DNA of 32,266 bases from Plantago elongata (GCA_036897095.1 JAYMSP010001429.1:1-32266), one strand, 5' to 3'. Shown: positions 9,886-19,225, counted from the first letter of the stretch. The notes: generated by a model not told the origin, from the letters alone. Numbers and translations are program-made.

Positions 9886-10523
9886 CCGGGACGGACCTAC
9901 GTATGCGCAAGGGATCGCAATCGCTACCCCTTAATTTTGGACATGAAATGCTTATTATATCCCTTTAAAAAATTTAATGAATAGTGATACATTTAGCAAT
10001 AATGAATTATGAAAAAACTGGTACAACTCAGTTGGTACACCTATATTCCATTAAGACTTCCCCTGCTAATTGATCATAAGTTTAATTCTCAGATTTTTCA
10101 ACCATTTTATTTATATGTTTTCCTACCATTTGATTGACATTTTTCATTGTTTCTTTATGATTTAGTAACATTTTTTATTATTTCTCTCTTTTTCAATATT
10201 TTTTTAATTTACATTTCACAATTATATTTTATAAATACTTAACTTTATTTCATTTAACTCTCTTTGTTTCTTTATTTTTTCTATTCGATGGTAAATTCAT
10301 TTACTTAATATACTTTAAAAAAATATTCAATCTAAACGAAGCTATATTATATCTAATTCATCATGTTTATGAGCACATAATTTAAAAAATTATAGTTTAA
10401 ACATTATTCTTTACTATGTGAGTTTTGAAAACGTAATTTTCATTAATCATTAATAATAAAAAGAATTAATTAAATTTATAGTAAAAGAATTTGCTATGAC
10501 ATATATTTCTATGTCCGTCCCTG
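9886..10523. mobile_element. non-autonomous hAT element, 638 bp
   Basis: The terminal inverted repeats are CCGGGACGGAC on the left and CAGGGACGGAC read from the right, close to the CAGGGGCGGA-type ends common among plant hAT elements. An 8-base target duplication flanks it: GTCATCTG at 9878-9885 and ATCATCTG at 10524-10531, differing at one base. The flanks joined across the insertion match the uninterrupted sequence at 14335-14420, an independent empty-site proof. The inside is AT-rich and has no transposase. Confidence 0.85.
10020..10092 (+). other. tRNA-like A-box/B-box remnant inside the hAT element
   Basis: The sequence tacaactcagttggtac (about 10021-10038) resembles an RNA polymerase III A box (TRGCNNAGTNGG), and aagtttaattctcag about 45 bases later resembles a decayed B box (GGTTCRANTCC). 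This could be a remnant of a tRNA-derived SINE. No foldable tRNA is present. Confidence 0.3.
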
Positions 10524-10720
10524 ATCATCTGTACTATATGTTCATGATGTTTACTAATCGTAATATGACTGCAGGACTATTCAAACTGTGTATACTAGTC
10601 TGGATAATAAAAGAAGTTCTCTATCATTTAATATTATTGGTTTCGAGTTCAGATCAATTGAGATCATTAGATCAGGCAAGTGGGCTAGCTACTTGCTAGG
10701 AACAGCCTGTTTGTATAGTC
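10524..10720 (+). repeat. duplicated DUF247 5' flank, copy 1, right part
   Basis: This matches 14362-14550 upstream of the intact gene: ttcatgatgtttactaatcg, gtatactagtctgga, gagatca and gaacagc, in order. The stretch equivalent to the TATA box of the intact gene (cttatatagtc) reads ctgtttgtatagtc here, so the core TATATA has decayed. No DUF247 coding sequence follows. Confidence 0.7.
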
Positions 10721-11056
10721 ACCATTCAAACAATGACGCATTAGAAGCATACTAAACTGGGACCGAATGAGATGATAGTTCATACATGGGAAATGTAAGA
10801 GATATAGGGTGCTTATAATTTTTTCTAAATTTCACTTCTAAATAATGAAGTACTATTTTAATTACTTATAGTCCTCCCTATAGTTCTATTACAAGAGTAT
10901 GAAAAAATTAGTAAACCCTAATAACTATCCTTCAAAAATTATAAAAGGCTCACGTTAAGCGACGGTCGAGCCTCTCACAAATTCTAAAATTCTAGAGGAA
11001 AATAATGAACCAAAAATTCACTAAATTCGACTACTCCCATCGGGAGCTACGACCTC
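10721..11056. other. AT-rich intergenic stretch with direct repeat
   Basis: No gene is seen. A motif ttaagcgacggtcgagcctc (10955-10974) recurs in diverged form at 11128-11147, on the other side of the telomere-like palindrome. Confidence 0.4.
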
Positions 11057-11129
11057 AATTAGGGTTTAGGGTTTAGGACGGGTCCAGGGACTACCGCCCT
11101 GGATCCGTTCTAAACCCTAACCCCTAATT
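11057..11129. repeat. palindrome with telomere-like TTTAGGG repeats
   Basis: Two 33-base arms (11057-11089 and 11097-11129) are reverse complements at 30 of 33 positions, with a 7-base loop. The left arm carries TTAGGGTTTAGGGTTTAG, matching the plant telomere unit, followed by a GGTCCAGGG stem. The hairpin would be very stable. Confidence 0.8.
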
Positions 11130-11175
11130 AAGCGGTTGCCGAGCCTATAATGTTAGTTTCAAGATCTAAGGCCAA

Positions 11176-11624
11176 GCAGGCTTTCGCCCTGTCTGACAAC
11201 AAACATCAAATAAAAAAATTTACATATATATTCCGTTAAATTTTAAAAATACTAAAGTAAAAGATTGATAATTCTTAAAAATATTATTTTAATTTTCAAA
11301 ATATTTTACAAAGTAAATTTAAAATTTTTAATTAATGCTTAAATTTTTCTAATATAAATATTCATAAGGCAGAAGGGCAATGATGCATCGCCAAAGCGGT
11401 AAGGCGGTCGCCCTTACGCCTTATGAATATCTAATTAGATAAATTCAAATATTAATAAGAAACAATGAATTTTCCTTTTAAAATATTTTTAAAATTTAAA
11501 CCTAATTTTTTAGAATTACTTATGTCTTTTTAGTATTTTAAAATTTAACACAATAAATATGTCAATTTTTTTATTTGTTGCATGTTATCAGGGCTGTCTA
11601 TTGTCAGACAAGGAGAAAGCCTGC
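11176..11624. mobile_element. 449-bp foldback (long inverted repeat) element
   Basis: The outer arms begin GCAGGCTTTC on both strands and share TGTCTGACAA, caaataaaaaaatt and gttaaattttaaaaat blocks, so nearly the whole element is two diverged arms of about 200 bases. The innermost arms are much better kept: ATATTCATAAGGC plus GAAGGGC (11358-11378) pairs with 11410-11430 at 19 of 21 positions, around a GC-rich loop. It is non-coding. It looks like a foldback MITE; no clear target duplication directly abuts the arms. Confidence 0.7.
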
Positions 11625-11639
11625 CTAATCGTAGAAAAG

Positions 11640-12330
11640 CCCATGTTAGTCTTAGTATGAATAGTATTAGTTTCAGGTTCATTCAAGTAGTTTCAAAAAC
11701 ACAGAAGTTAGTTTCATGTTCATCAATTTTAACTTTATGTTCGATAAAGTTACTTTCAGATTCATTAAGCTAGTTTCAGGAACTCAGAGTTAGTTTCATA
11801 TATTCATTAATGTTAGTTTCAAAACCTAGTTCCATGTTCACAAATTCTGGTTTCATGTTCACAAAAGCTAGTTCCAAAACTACAAAAATCCTGAAACTAG
11901 TTGATACAGATGTTTGAAACTAATTATTATGTTTGTGAAACTAACTTTTATTACAAAAACTTGTCAAAGTTCAAATTTTTGTGAGAGTCTTGAGAGTCCT
12001 ATAAGATTATATACTAATTGTGCGGTGTTGTATATAAATTATGGATTTTTATTTATTTGCAAATTGTGTATTATTGTATATTAATTGTGCGGCTAAATCA
12101 TTTGTGTGAGACTCTCAAGAATTTTCGAACTCTCATTTCTCAACTTTTATATCCTAAAACTAGTTTGACTTGGTATGAAACTAGAAAAAATCAACATTTA
12201 TGCTCCTGAAACTATCATGTATTACTTTGAAACTAGTGAAACTAATATTTATCCCATGAAACTAATGGTCTGTGAAACTAATATTTACACCCATGAAATT
12301 AATATTCCTAAAACTAATACAAACATATTT
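11640..12330. repeat. two-orientation TTAGTTTCA / TGAAACTAA array
   Basis: From 11640 to about 11880 the motif gttagtttca(tgttca) occurs around ten times with spacing near 25-30 bases. From about 11893 to 12320 the same motif occurs in the opposite orientation (tgaaactaat), again around ten times. A short stretch with gagagtcttgagagt and actctcaagaa inverted copies (about 11980-12135) sits inside the second half. A few more tgaaactaa copies lie at 13690-13775. No coding potential. Confidence 0.65.
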
Positions 12331-12399
12331 GGGAGAACTACCAAATTGTACAATGTGACTAACTTGTTTACTTTTATTTGAGCAAAATCTGTTTCATCA

Positions 12400-13645
12400 A
12401 ATCACTACAATTTCAGTGTTGAATGTACATATTTGCCCCCTTAAAGTACAATAAACAACTACAATCCTTCTTTTTATTGGCGCATGTCACATTCCCATCC
12501 ATCACTTTTCTTATTTTTAAATTTTAGTTTTGTCCACTTTAGAATGTTTTGTAACTTAAAAAATAAAAATGTAAAAGATAAATAAAAATCAATAACAATT
12601 TTATATTTTCGAGATCTATAATTAGAGATCACTATCAACTATGTTTGAATTATTATTTTGATGTGTGAAAAATCACTAACAACTTTATTCGAATCTTAAT
12701 AAATTATAAAACAATTCTAAAAATACAATGTTACAAACTTTAACTTTTAACCACTCTCATAAATATCTTGAATATGAAAAAATAATCATTTATATTAAAA
12801 AATACTCGGAACGCAAATTCGATGCTCGTTACTCGTATTCGATGTCCGACATTCGTATTCGATGTCCGTTCTCCGTGTCCGATGCATGGTACCCGTGTTT
12901 GATGTTAGTATCTGTACGCAATGTCCGATAACCGTAACCATTGTCCGGTATATGTGTCAGGTGTCAAGTCTAATATTTGAATTCGATGCTCGATACTCGT
13001 GTTCGATGCTCGGTATCCGTATCCGATGCCCGTCACCCGTGTTTGATGTTCGGTACCCGTAAGCAATGCCCGGTAACCGTACCCATTTTCTGGTATTCGT
13101 ACCCGATGTCCGTCACTCGTATCCAATGCACGATATCTGTGTTTGATGGTCGGTATCCGTAAGCAATGTCCGATAACCGTATCCATTACTCGGTATATGT
13201 GTCTGATGTCCAGCCCTGTTACTTTGTCTGGTTATCATATTATAATGGTAGTTTAATTATTGACCCAACATAATAAAATTGTACTTTTAAAGTCGTCTTA
13301 CAATTTATTAAGGTTCTAATAAAGTTGTTAGTGATTTTTATAGATCTCAAAAAAGTATTTCAACCATAATCAAGAGTGGTATCTATTTATATATCTCAAA
13401 AAAATATAGTCGTTGGTAATTTTTATTTACTTTTATCATTTTTTATTTTAAGTTATGAACATTTTAAATTGGACAAAATAAAATATAAAGAAAAAAATGA
13501 AAAAGTAAATAAATAAACTAGTGGGATGAAGAAAAGAAACATGTGGGTCCACTCAATTATTCTTACATAATAAGTACACAACGAAAAATGTATGAAGTTG
13601 TTAATGGTTTTGCTGGTCAAAGAAAATTGAAAGAAGTGGTGTGGA
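12400..13645. mobile_element. 1.2-kb foldback element with minisatellite core
   Basis: Arms of about 330 bases (12400-12735 and 13265-13645) are inverted copies. Shared blocks include aaaaatcactaacaacttta, cttaataaatt, gagatctata, ttttgtccactt/aattt and aacaactac/ttc. Between them lies a 20-bp minisatellite. No transposase is present. Long arms around a tandem-repeat core are typical of foldback and some Mutator-like non-autonomous elements; the superfamily is not settled because the target duplication is unclear. Confidence 0.7.
12819..13213. repeat. 20-bp minisatellite, about 20 diverged copies
   Basis: The unit is approximately TCGATGTCCGGTAYCCGTAT, with most copies 20 bases and one disrupted stretch near 12957-12985. 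A higher-order pattern of three successive variants (tttgatgttcgg, then caatgtccgataaccgta, then cattnnncggtatatgtgtc) recurs at about 12897, 13040 and 13140. Because 20 is not a multiple of 3, the repeat stays open in several frames on both strands; those frames are not genes. Confidence 0.85.
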
Positions 13646-13775
13646 TTAGTATAAATTAGTAAAAAATCCAAACATATTTTAAATATTTGTGAAATTAACT
13701 TTTTATACAATAAAATTAACTTTTTGAAACTAGTAAGCATAAAACCAACAAAAATGGACATGAAACTAATCAAAA

Positions 13776-14310
13776 TTTACCTGCAATTTATTTTCTAGGA
13801 AAATAGTGCCTTTTTTTTCCATATTCCGACAACAATTAGTTGTTGACGGTTGTTGCTAAATTTCTACGTAATTATCTATACAAAATCATAAAAAAAAAGC
13901 TCTAATCTAACGTCGCGTTGCCCAGGACTTTCCTTATTCTCCACATCCCAAATCTACTATTCCTCTTCTTCTATATCGAAAAATCGTATTAGAACAAATT
14001 TTTTAAAATTCATGTCGAAAACGAGGAAAGGGTGAAAATAATAAATATAGATGAGGAGGAAAGCTTGTTGGAGGAAGAAGCGAGTAGAAATTAAGAGAAA
14101 AATAAAAAGAGGAGAGAAACAAGTGTATAACGGTACTGGAGAAAAAAGCCTGCTAAATTTTGAAGAAGGATCGAGGATATATTGGGAAAATAAGGAAAGA
14201 ATTGGACCACATAACATTAGAATGAATAGTTTTATAATAATTTTCAGACTTTATTTATAGGTCAATCATATAAAGCAAACTGTTTTTGTATTTTTGTTAT
14301 GATACATTAC
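13776..14310. other. intergenic stretch, no gene seen
   Basis: The sequence includes a short palindromic ttagttgttgacggttgttgc and a purine-rich block on the plus strand (14040-14200) giving short open frames on both strands without recognisable domains. No RNA gene is seen. Confidence 0.4.
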
Positions 14311-14510
14311 TATTCGATAAATAGATATACGAAATTAAAGACTTTCTTGGTCATCTGTATTATTTGTTCATGATGTTTACTAATCGTCATATGACTATTC
14401 AACTTTGTATACTAGTCTGGACAGTTCAGAACTTCAAATTATATCGAGATCAAGCAAGTAGTCTACTTAAGAGTGCAAAAACCAAGAGTGAAAAGAACAC
14501 TTGGCTACTG
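14311..14510 (+). repeat. duplicated DUF247 5' flank, copy 2 (uninterrupted)
   Basis: Matches 9836-9885 joined to 10524-10720 across the hAT insertion and so represents the empty site. It forms the distal promoter of the intact DUF247 gene. Confidence 0.7.
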
Positions 14511-14538
14511 TAATAGCAACTCACATCATAGAACAGCT

Positions 14539-14545
14539 TATATAG
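14539..14545 (+). promoter_or_regulatory. TATA box of the DUF247 gene
   Basis: TATATAG lies 72-78 bases before the ATG at 14617, which would give a leader of roughly 40-45 bases. The paralogous position near 10710 has lost the motif. Confidence 0.5.
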
Positions 14546-14616
14546 TCAAAAAGAGTCTCACCAATTATATACTAATCTCTAATTGGTAACTGACTGCTTG
14601 TAAAGTTGTAATAGAG

Positions 14617-15999
14617 ATGGCTTCATCATCAGCCGAGACACCTCATGTAAGTATCAATATGGGAAGGCCGATCCGCAAAGTATGTCCAGAACTTCGAATG
14701 AAGAGCAAAATGCTTGGCGGATCATCTCCCTATGACCCTGTAATGGTGTCGTTGGGGCCACATCACCACGGTAAACCAGAGCTCCAAAAGGCTGAGGATT
14801 TCAAGAAAATCAGCCTGGAGGAGTTCTTAGGTCATGGAGAGATCACCAGCAAGGAAATATTGAAAAATCGTATTCTTGGCAAGATAGATCTAGTGAGGAA
14901 TTCATATGATGATGTTCCTCCTGTCAATGCATATAATGATAAATATCATAGCAACAACGATGATTTGGCTGAAATGATGCTTCTGGATGCCTGTTTCATC
15001 ATACGCTACATGGAGCTTCGCACCTCCAAGAAAGAAGATGATGTGTGGAAGGTGTGGCGCCAACACCTGGGTGATGCAGGGTGCCACAGGTTTGCGGAAC
15101 GTGACATCATGGTGCTTGAGAATCAAATCCCACTCTTTGTACTTAAACTTGTAATGTTTGAAAAGTATAAAAACAAGGAGAAAGGAAATGAATTAGTGGA
15201 CAACTTCTTGGGTTGGGCTCTCTTTATGGAACTCGGGAAACCCCTGAAACTCTCAAGAGAAAATGAAGATCATATTCTTGCAGCTTTTCGGCAAGTACTA
15301 ATAGAGAAAGCAGATAACGAGAATGCAGTTAACGAGAAAGCATCGATCACCCAGCCCCAACAGAATTATAATCATCAGTCCCTTTGGCGATGCTGCAAGC
15401 CTGAGAATAGGAATAATAATTACTACACCTGTGGATCTGTGACAGATCTGAAAGGCAAGGGCATCTATGTTGTTGGTAAGAGAGAATCTTACAATTTACT
15501 GGAGATTGAATACCAAAAAAATCCATTCTATGGAAAGCTTCAACTCCCAGTACGATATATAAGTGATGGAACGTTAGTAAACTTCTCTAACATGATAGCC
15601 TATGAAATATGCCCTCGGAGCGAGCCCACAAATCTGGAAGTATGCTCATATATAAGTCTTATGAAATCTTTGATCCAGACCCCTGCCGATGTCAAAGAAT
15701 TGCAAGAAACAGGAGTTTTTGGCCTTAATACGTTCGCAAATCAGGAGCATGTGGTAGACATGTTCAAAACCTTTGATACGCTTGATCTAGTAAACACGAA
15801 AATCTATGCAGATGTGATGAATACGATTGGCAGGCATTCTAAGAACAAGATTAAGACCTGGATCGCTTACGACCTGCTCCAGACAGCTCTCCGTAGTCCC
15901 TGTACTACCATTGCCTGGCTCTCGGCAATCACTTTTTTCGCCATGGCTTGCGTGTCAATTTATTTTACAATTCATCCAGTCAGAAGGTATAGGTATTAG
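14617..15999 (+). CDS. DUF247 family transmembrane protein, intact
   Basis: A single uninterrupted exon encodes 460 residues, the usual length and single-exon structure for plant DUF247 (PF03140) proteins. Family hallmarks seen are YDPVMVSLGPHHHGKPEL (about 39-56), LAEMMLLDACFIIRYME (about 117-133), RDIMVLENQIPLFVL (about 162-176) and NFSNMIAYE (about 328). The C-terminus has one hydrophobic span (TIAWLSAITFFAMACVSIYF, about 431-450) ending in a short basic tail (RRYRY), typical of this family and suggesting a tail-anchored or type II membrane protein. The first ATG is used; a TATA box lies about 75 bases upstream. The biochemical function of DUF247 is not established; some grass members are self-incompatibility determinants at the S and Z loci. 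Two truncated relatives flank it, so it is the only functional-looking member of this local cluster. Confidence 0.92.
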   Translation: MASSSAETPHVSINMGRPIRKVCPELRMKSKMLGGSSPYDPVMVSLGPHHHGKPELQKAEDFKKISLEEFLGHGEITSKEILKNRILGKIDLVRNSYDDVPPVNAYNDKYHSNNDDLAEMMLLDACFIIRYMELRTSKKEDDVWKVWRQHLGDAGCHRFAERDIMVLENQIPLFVLKLVMFEKYKNKEKGNELVDNFLGWALFMELGKPLKLSRENEDHILAAFRQVLIEKADNENAVNEKASITQPQQNYNHQSLWRCCKPENRNNNYYTCGSVTDLKGKGIYVVGKRESYNLLEIEYQKNPFYGKLQLPVRYISDGTLVNFSNMIAYEICPRSEPTNLEVCSYISLMKSLIQTPADVKELQETGVFGLNTFANQEHVVDMFKTFDTLDLVNTKIYADVMNTIGRHSKNKIKTWIAYDLLQTALRSPCTTIAWLSAITFFAMACVSIYFTIHPVRRYRY

Positions 16000-16099
16000 G
16001 TAGAGAGCCATCCATACATGGCAGTGTCAATCTTTATGACATTCTATAATTAATATTGAATTTTTGTATCCAACTTATTTTGTAACCAAACTGGTAACT

Positions 16100-16126
16100 T
16101 TCATGGGTTTCTATGAAACCCATGAA
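16100..16126 (+). other. perfect hairpin in DUF247 3' region
   Basis: TTCATGGGTTTC and its exact reverse complement GAAACCCATGAA are separated by TAT. It lies 100 bases after the stop codon, within the likely 3' UTR. It could shape mRNA processing or be the scar of a small inverted element. Confidence 0.6.
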
Positions 16127-16442
16127 TGTAACCTTCTGAGCATGAATGAAGGAGGATTTCAAGTTTTTAAAAATTAGACTTATTTCTGGTTTAATGGATT
16201 ATTCTCAAGTAAATAGAGATAGCTTTGCAGGTTGTTCATTTTGGTTTATTCACAAAGGAAAAAATTATGTGAATGGAGGGCTGATTTTAACGTATTCTTC
16301 TTCACTGGAAACAAAATAAACATGATAAAAACCAATAAAACAGGAATCACACATTTCAACTTAAGAAGCCAAAACGAAATCAAACACCACAGAAACTATG
16401 CTTTCTGATGATAGCACAGAAACCCGAAAGAGACAATACGAC

Positions 16443-16928
16443 ATGAAGGCAAATATGATGAAAATACGCATGTAGACTTTGGGAAGATTAGCAGAAGACT
16501 GATATGGATTTGCTTGAACAGTATCTCCACTTTAAGCAAGAAGCAGAGAAGGAACACAATGGCAAAAAGGCCAAGTAATGAATTTGTACTTATTCTGTGC
16601 TGAACAGCTGATATTCTATTTGTGGTGTTTGTAGGAAGGAGAAAGATTCATTGAAGCCGAAGCAACCAATGTCTATATCTTCTTCTCAAATTTAAATGAG
16701 CGCTGAGCTGCAGCATTACAGAGAAACCGAGGTAGAATTAAAATTCCTATTTCTTGATTATTTATCATTTTGATTTGGAATAAATATGGGCTAATTGAGG
16801 AATCATATGACAGAGAAACAAAGGGCACCATATGAAACGGTCCATTCTATTTTAGCTTTTATTGTGTTCGAGATATGCGGTTTGTCTGTAATTTGTCCAG
16901 ATGACTGAAAGCCAAGGAACAATATATG
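16443..16928 (+). repeat. duplicated DUF247 intergenic flank, copy 2
   Basis: Similar to 4885-5338 along its length, including gagaaggaacacaatggcaa and the later attgaagccgaagc, gagctgcagca and gaaaccgaggtagaat blocks. In both places a DUF247 pseudogene follows. It carries short insertions relative to the first copy, for example aatttaaatgagc near 16690. Confidence 0.7.
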
Positions 16929-16949
16929 CATGAAATGGAGGTGTACAGG

Positions 16950-17422
16950 CAGAACCTCGAGTAGATATCGACGTGGAAATGCCCAAGTTGATATGTAAAG
17001 TTTCTCCAGAATGAAGAGCAAACTTCAGGGGTCATCTCTCTATGATCCAATAATGGTGTCCCTTGGGCCACATTAACATGGTAACCAGACTCCAGCAAGC
17101 CAAGGAATTCAGGAAAATCTGCATAGACCAATTCTTGAGGGATGGAGTGAGTATACTGACTCGAGAAAACTTGCATTACTGTAACCTATTGTAGATTGAT
17201 CAAGTTAGAAATTCTTATGCACAAGTTACCCTTGTCAATAAATAATAAATATGATAATGATAGTGCTTTGGCTAAAATGATGCTTCTGGATGCCTGCTTC
17301 TTCATACGCTACATGGAGATCCTTGCGACAACTGAAACAGATGTCCGGGATGAGTGGAGCGTGTGGCGCCACCACCTGGGAGATGCAGGGTGTCAGAGGT
17401 TTGCAACTCGTGACATGGCATA
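16950..17422 (+). pseudogene. DUF247 pseudogene 2, truncated
   Basis: The order matches the N-terminal third of the intact gene: a DIDVEMPKLICKVSPE segment (about 16962-17010), LYDPIMVSLGPH with a stop replacing the next residue (near 17075), a diverged FRKICIDQFL region, and then an open stretch 17196-17420. That stretch contains ALAKMMLLDACFFIRYME and WSVWRHHLGDAGCQRFATRD, matching about residues 85-165. A 7-base deletion at CCAGAA/TGAAGAG (near 17012) breaks the frame. Homology ends at 17420 with GTGACATGG followed by AT-rich DNA, so two thirds of the gene are missing. Its N-terminal segment is closer to pseudogene 1 than to the intact gene. Confidence 0.85.
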
Positions 17423-18436
17423 ATGTTTGGAGATTTTATTAAATTAATGTTTAATAAACGTAAATGTTATATTAAATTAATAAAAAATACTAAATTCACG
17501 TGATGACATTTTGTATAGTTAGCTGTATCATAAATCATTTGTTTGTGACTTTGTATAACACTAATTCATTCTAGAAAAAGTATGTTGTAACATTTCTACT
17601 AAATTTCTATTATTAGCTAATGACTGATACTCGAGTCTTAAAATCCGAAATCATGAGAATTCAAACACACAATTAAGTTTAATTATAAAATGATTGGGCC
17701 ACCTCATTTTTTTTGTATGAATATGTTTGCATGTCGTGTATGATCTGAATAATGAAGGCTCACCTAAATCTATAAAAGTAGGAAATTTAGTATGAATGTG
17801 AGGAAAAAAGGAAATTTTCGTGAGCTTGTGGAAATTGAGATAAAACTTAAATTAATAAATTAATTATTTTTGAGTTGAATTTGCCACCTCATTTTTTTAT
17901 GATGTAGTATAAGTATTCTTTGAATTAGGCCATCAATTTTAGTATACACACACACGAATAATGTACTTTCTAGTAAGAACTCAATATGTCACATTGTTCT
18001 AAATGATTAAAAGACGTAAGGTTCATATGAAAACATATACATATTCGTGGGAGATAGTTCAATATAAGACCACCATTTGTTAATCACATCGTCACGGGAT
18101 TATTTCATAAAAATGACTTCAAATACGATGAATATGTATTTACGTGATCGATTATGCAATTCTAACTTAACCCCGTTCAATGCCATAGTGCGATGATCTT
18201 GGGATAAACTGGAAATGACTTGTACACCATTGAAACAAATATATATCATAATTTAAATCCTTTTATTTCAGTAATAATAATATTTCATCCGAAAATGGTT
18301 ACACATAAGCCTTTAAGATATGTCATACTCAACCTAGGTTCATCTTGATCTTAAACACATTGTTGTTATTGAAATAATTAAAATAAAACATGTTCGTAAA
18401 ACACATAACCTCGAGGTCCAGAATACTTACGTTGCA
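17423..18436. other. AT-rich intergenic stretch
   Basis: No gene is seen. The motif gccacctcattttttt occurs twice in direct orientation (about 17699 and 17883). A short acacacac run lies near 17945. Confidence 0.4.
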
Positions 18437-19225
18437 ATGAACTGTCCCTTCAAATCCAATTGCAGGTAAAGTGTGTGTCTTACAGTATCTTTCAACCGGG
18501 AAGCCAGCAAGAAGCATATCATGATTCAACCTGTGAATTCAAAAGCATAGCAAATATAGAAAATTGTGAAGATCTCTAATACCATTATTTCCTGTCACAA
18601 TAGATAAAATGCCTTGTACACCTTCTCGTTTTCGACTGCTCATTGTTAGTGATCAACCTCAAAACATAAGATGCGTATTGGGAATATTCATGCCCCTCAT
18701 CAATAATCCTCAACATCAAATTGTGCCATGGAGTGAGTTTATCAATCTGGATATCCAATGGATAACCATCTTAATTAATTAGATCCACCGCGTCTAACAA
18801 AGAAATGGTGTACTAGTATATGAGTACCGAGTTGCTAAATAACATACCATCACAAAACGTTTCGAAAGCGGTAATTTCCACCAAAAATAGTGGAAAATGA
18901 ATTTTGATATAGTTGTTGGAAGTGCATCTTGCTGAAGAGCAATGGAAACGATGATATCAGTTAATAAGAAATTGAATAAAGGAATCAATCAATAATGTTA
19001 TTACAAAGTTAATAAGTTTTCCACGGTCAAGTAGGAGAACACTAACCAAATTGATGCACCATCGACTGATCCACTACAAATGACGATGAACAAATGATGA
19101 AGATGGACATCGGGATCATTTTGATAAAGCGAGCCATGAACAAACCGAGTAAATTGGTGAAAGCTACCTTTGGAATTCTTGAAGAAAGCAGGATAGTTGA
19201 GCTTATTGTCTATATTTATTGTCAT
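18437..19225 (-). other. possible degenerate spliced gene, family not recognised
   Basis: Several minus-strand pieces look protein-coding and end at splice-like signals. 19225-19046 begins with ATG and contains FHQFTRFVHGSLYQNDPDVH, with donor G/GTTAGT. A piece of about 90 bases follows an acceptor TTGCTCTTCAG at 18944. 18780-18625 contains DKLTPWHNLMLRIIDEGH, with donor AG/GTGTAC. 18526-18437 follows TTCACAG and contains LLAGFPVERY and LPAIGFEGTVHC, with donor GTAAGT. Reading frames do not join cleanly: the second piece, taken in phase, hits a stop. No family is recognised. It may be a pseudogene or chance. Confidence 0.25.

Noticed and set aside
12728-13186. Overlapping open frames on both strands (up to 93 residues) rich in Arg, Tyr and Pro
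   Set aside because: They come from the 20-bp minisatellite, which is open in several frames on both strands. There is no start context, splice support or known domain.
12819-13213. CRISPR array
   Set aside because: Units are adjacent diverged 20-bp tandem copies with no unique spacers, and the genome is a plant.
4885-17422. A self-incompatibility (S or Z) locus
   Set aside because: DUF247 genes are common in all flowering plants, and no partner genes of a known S or Z locus are in the window. The family name alone does not support it.
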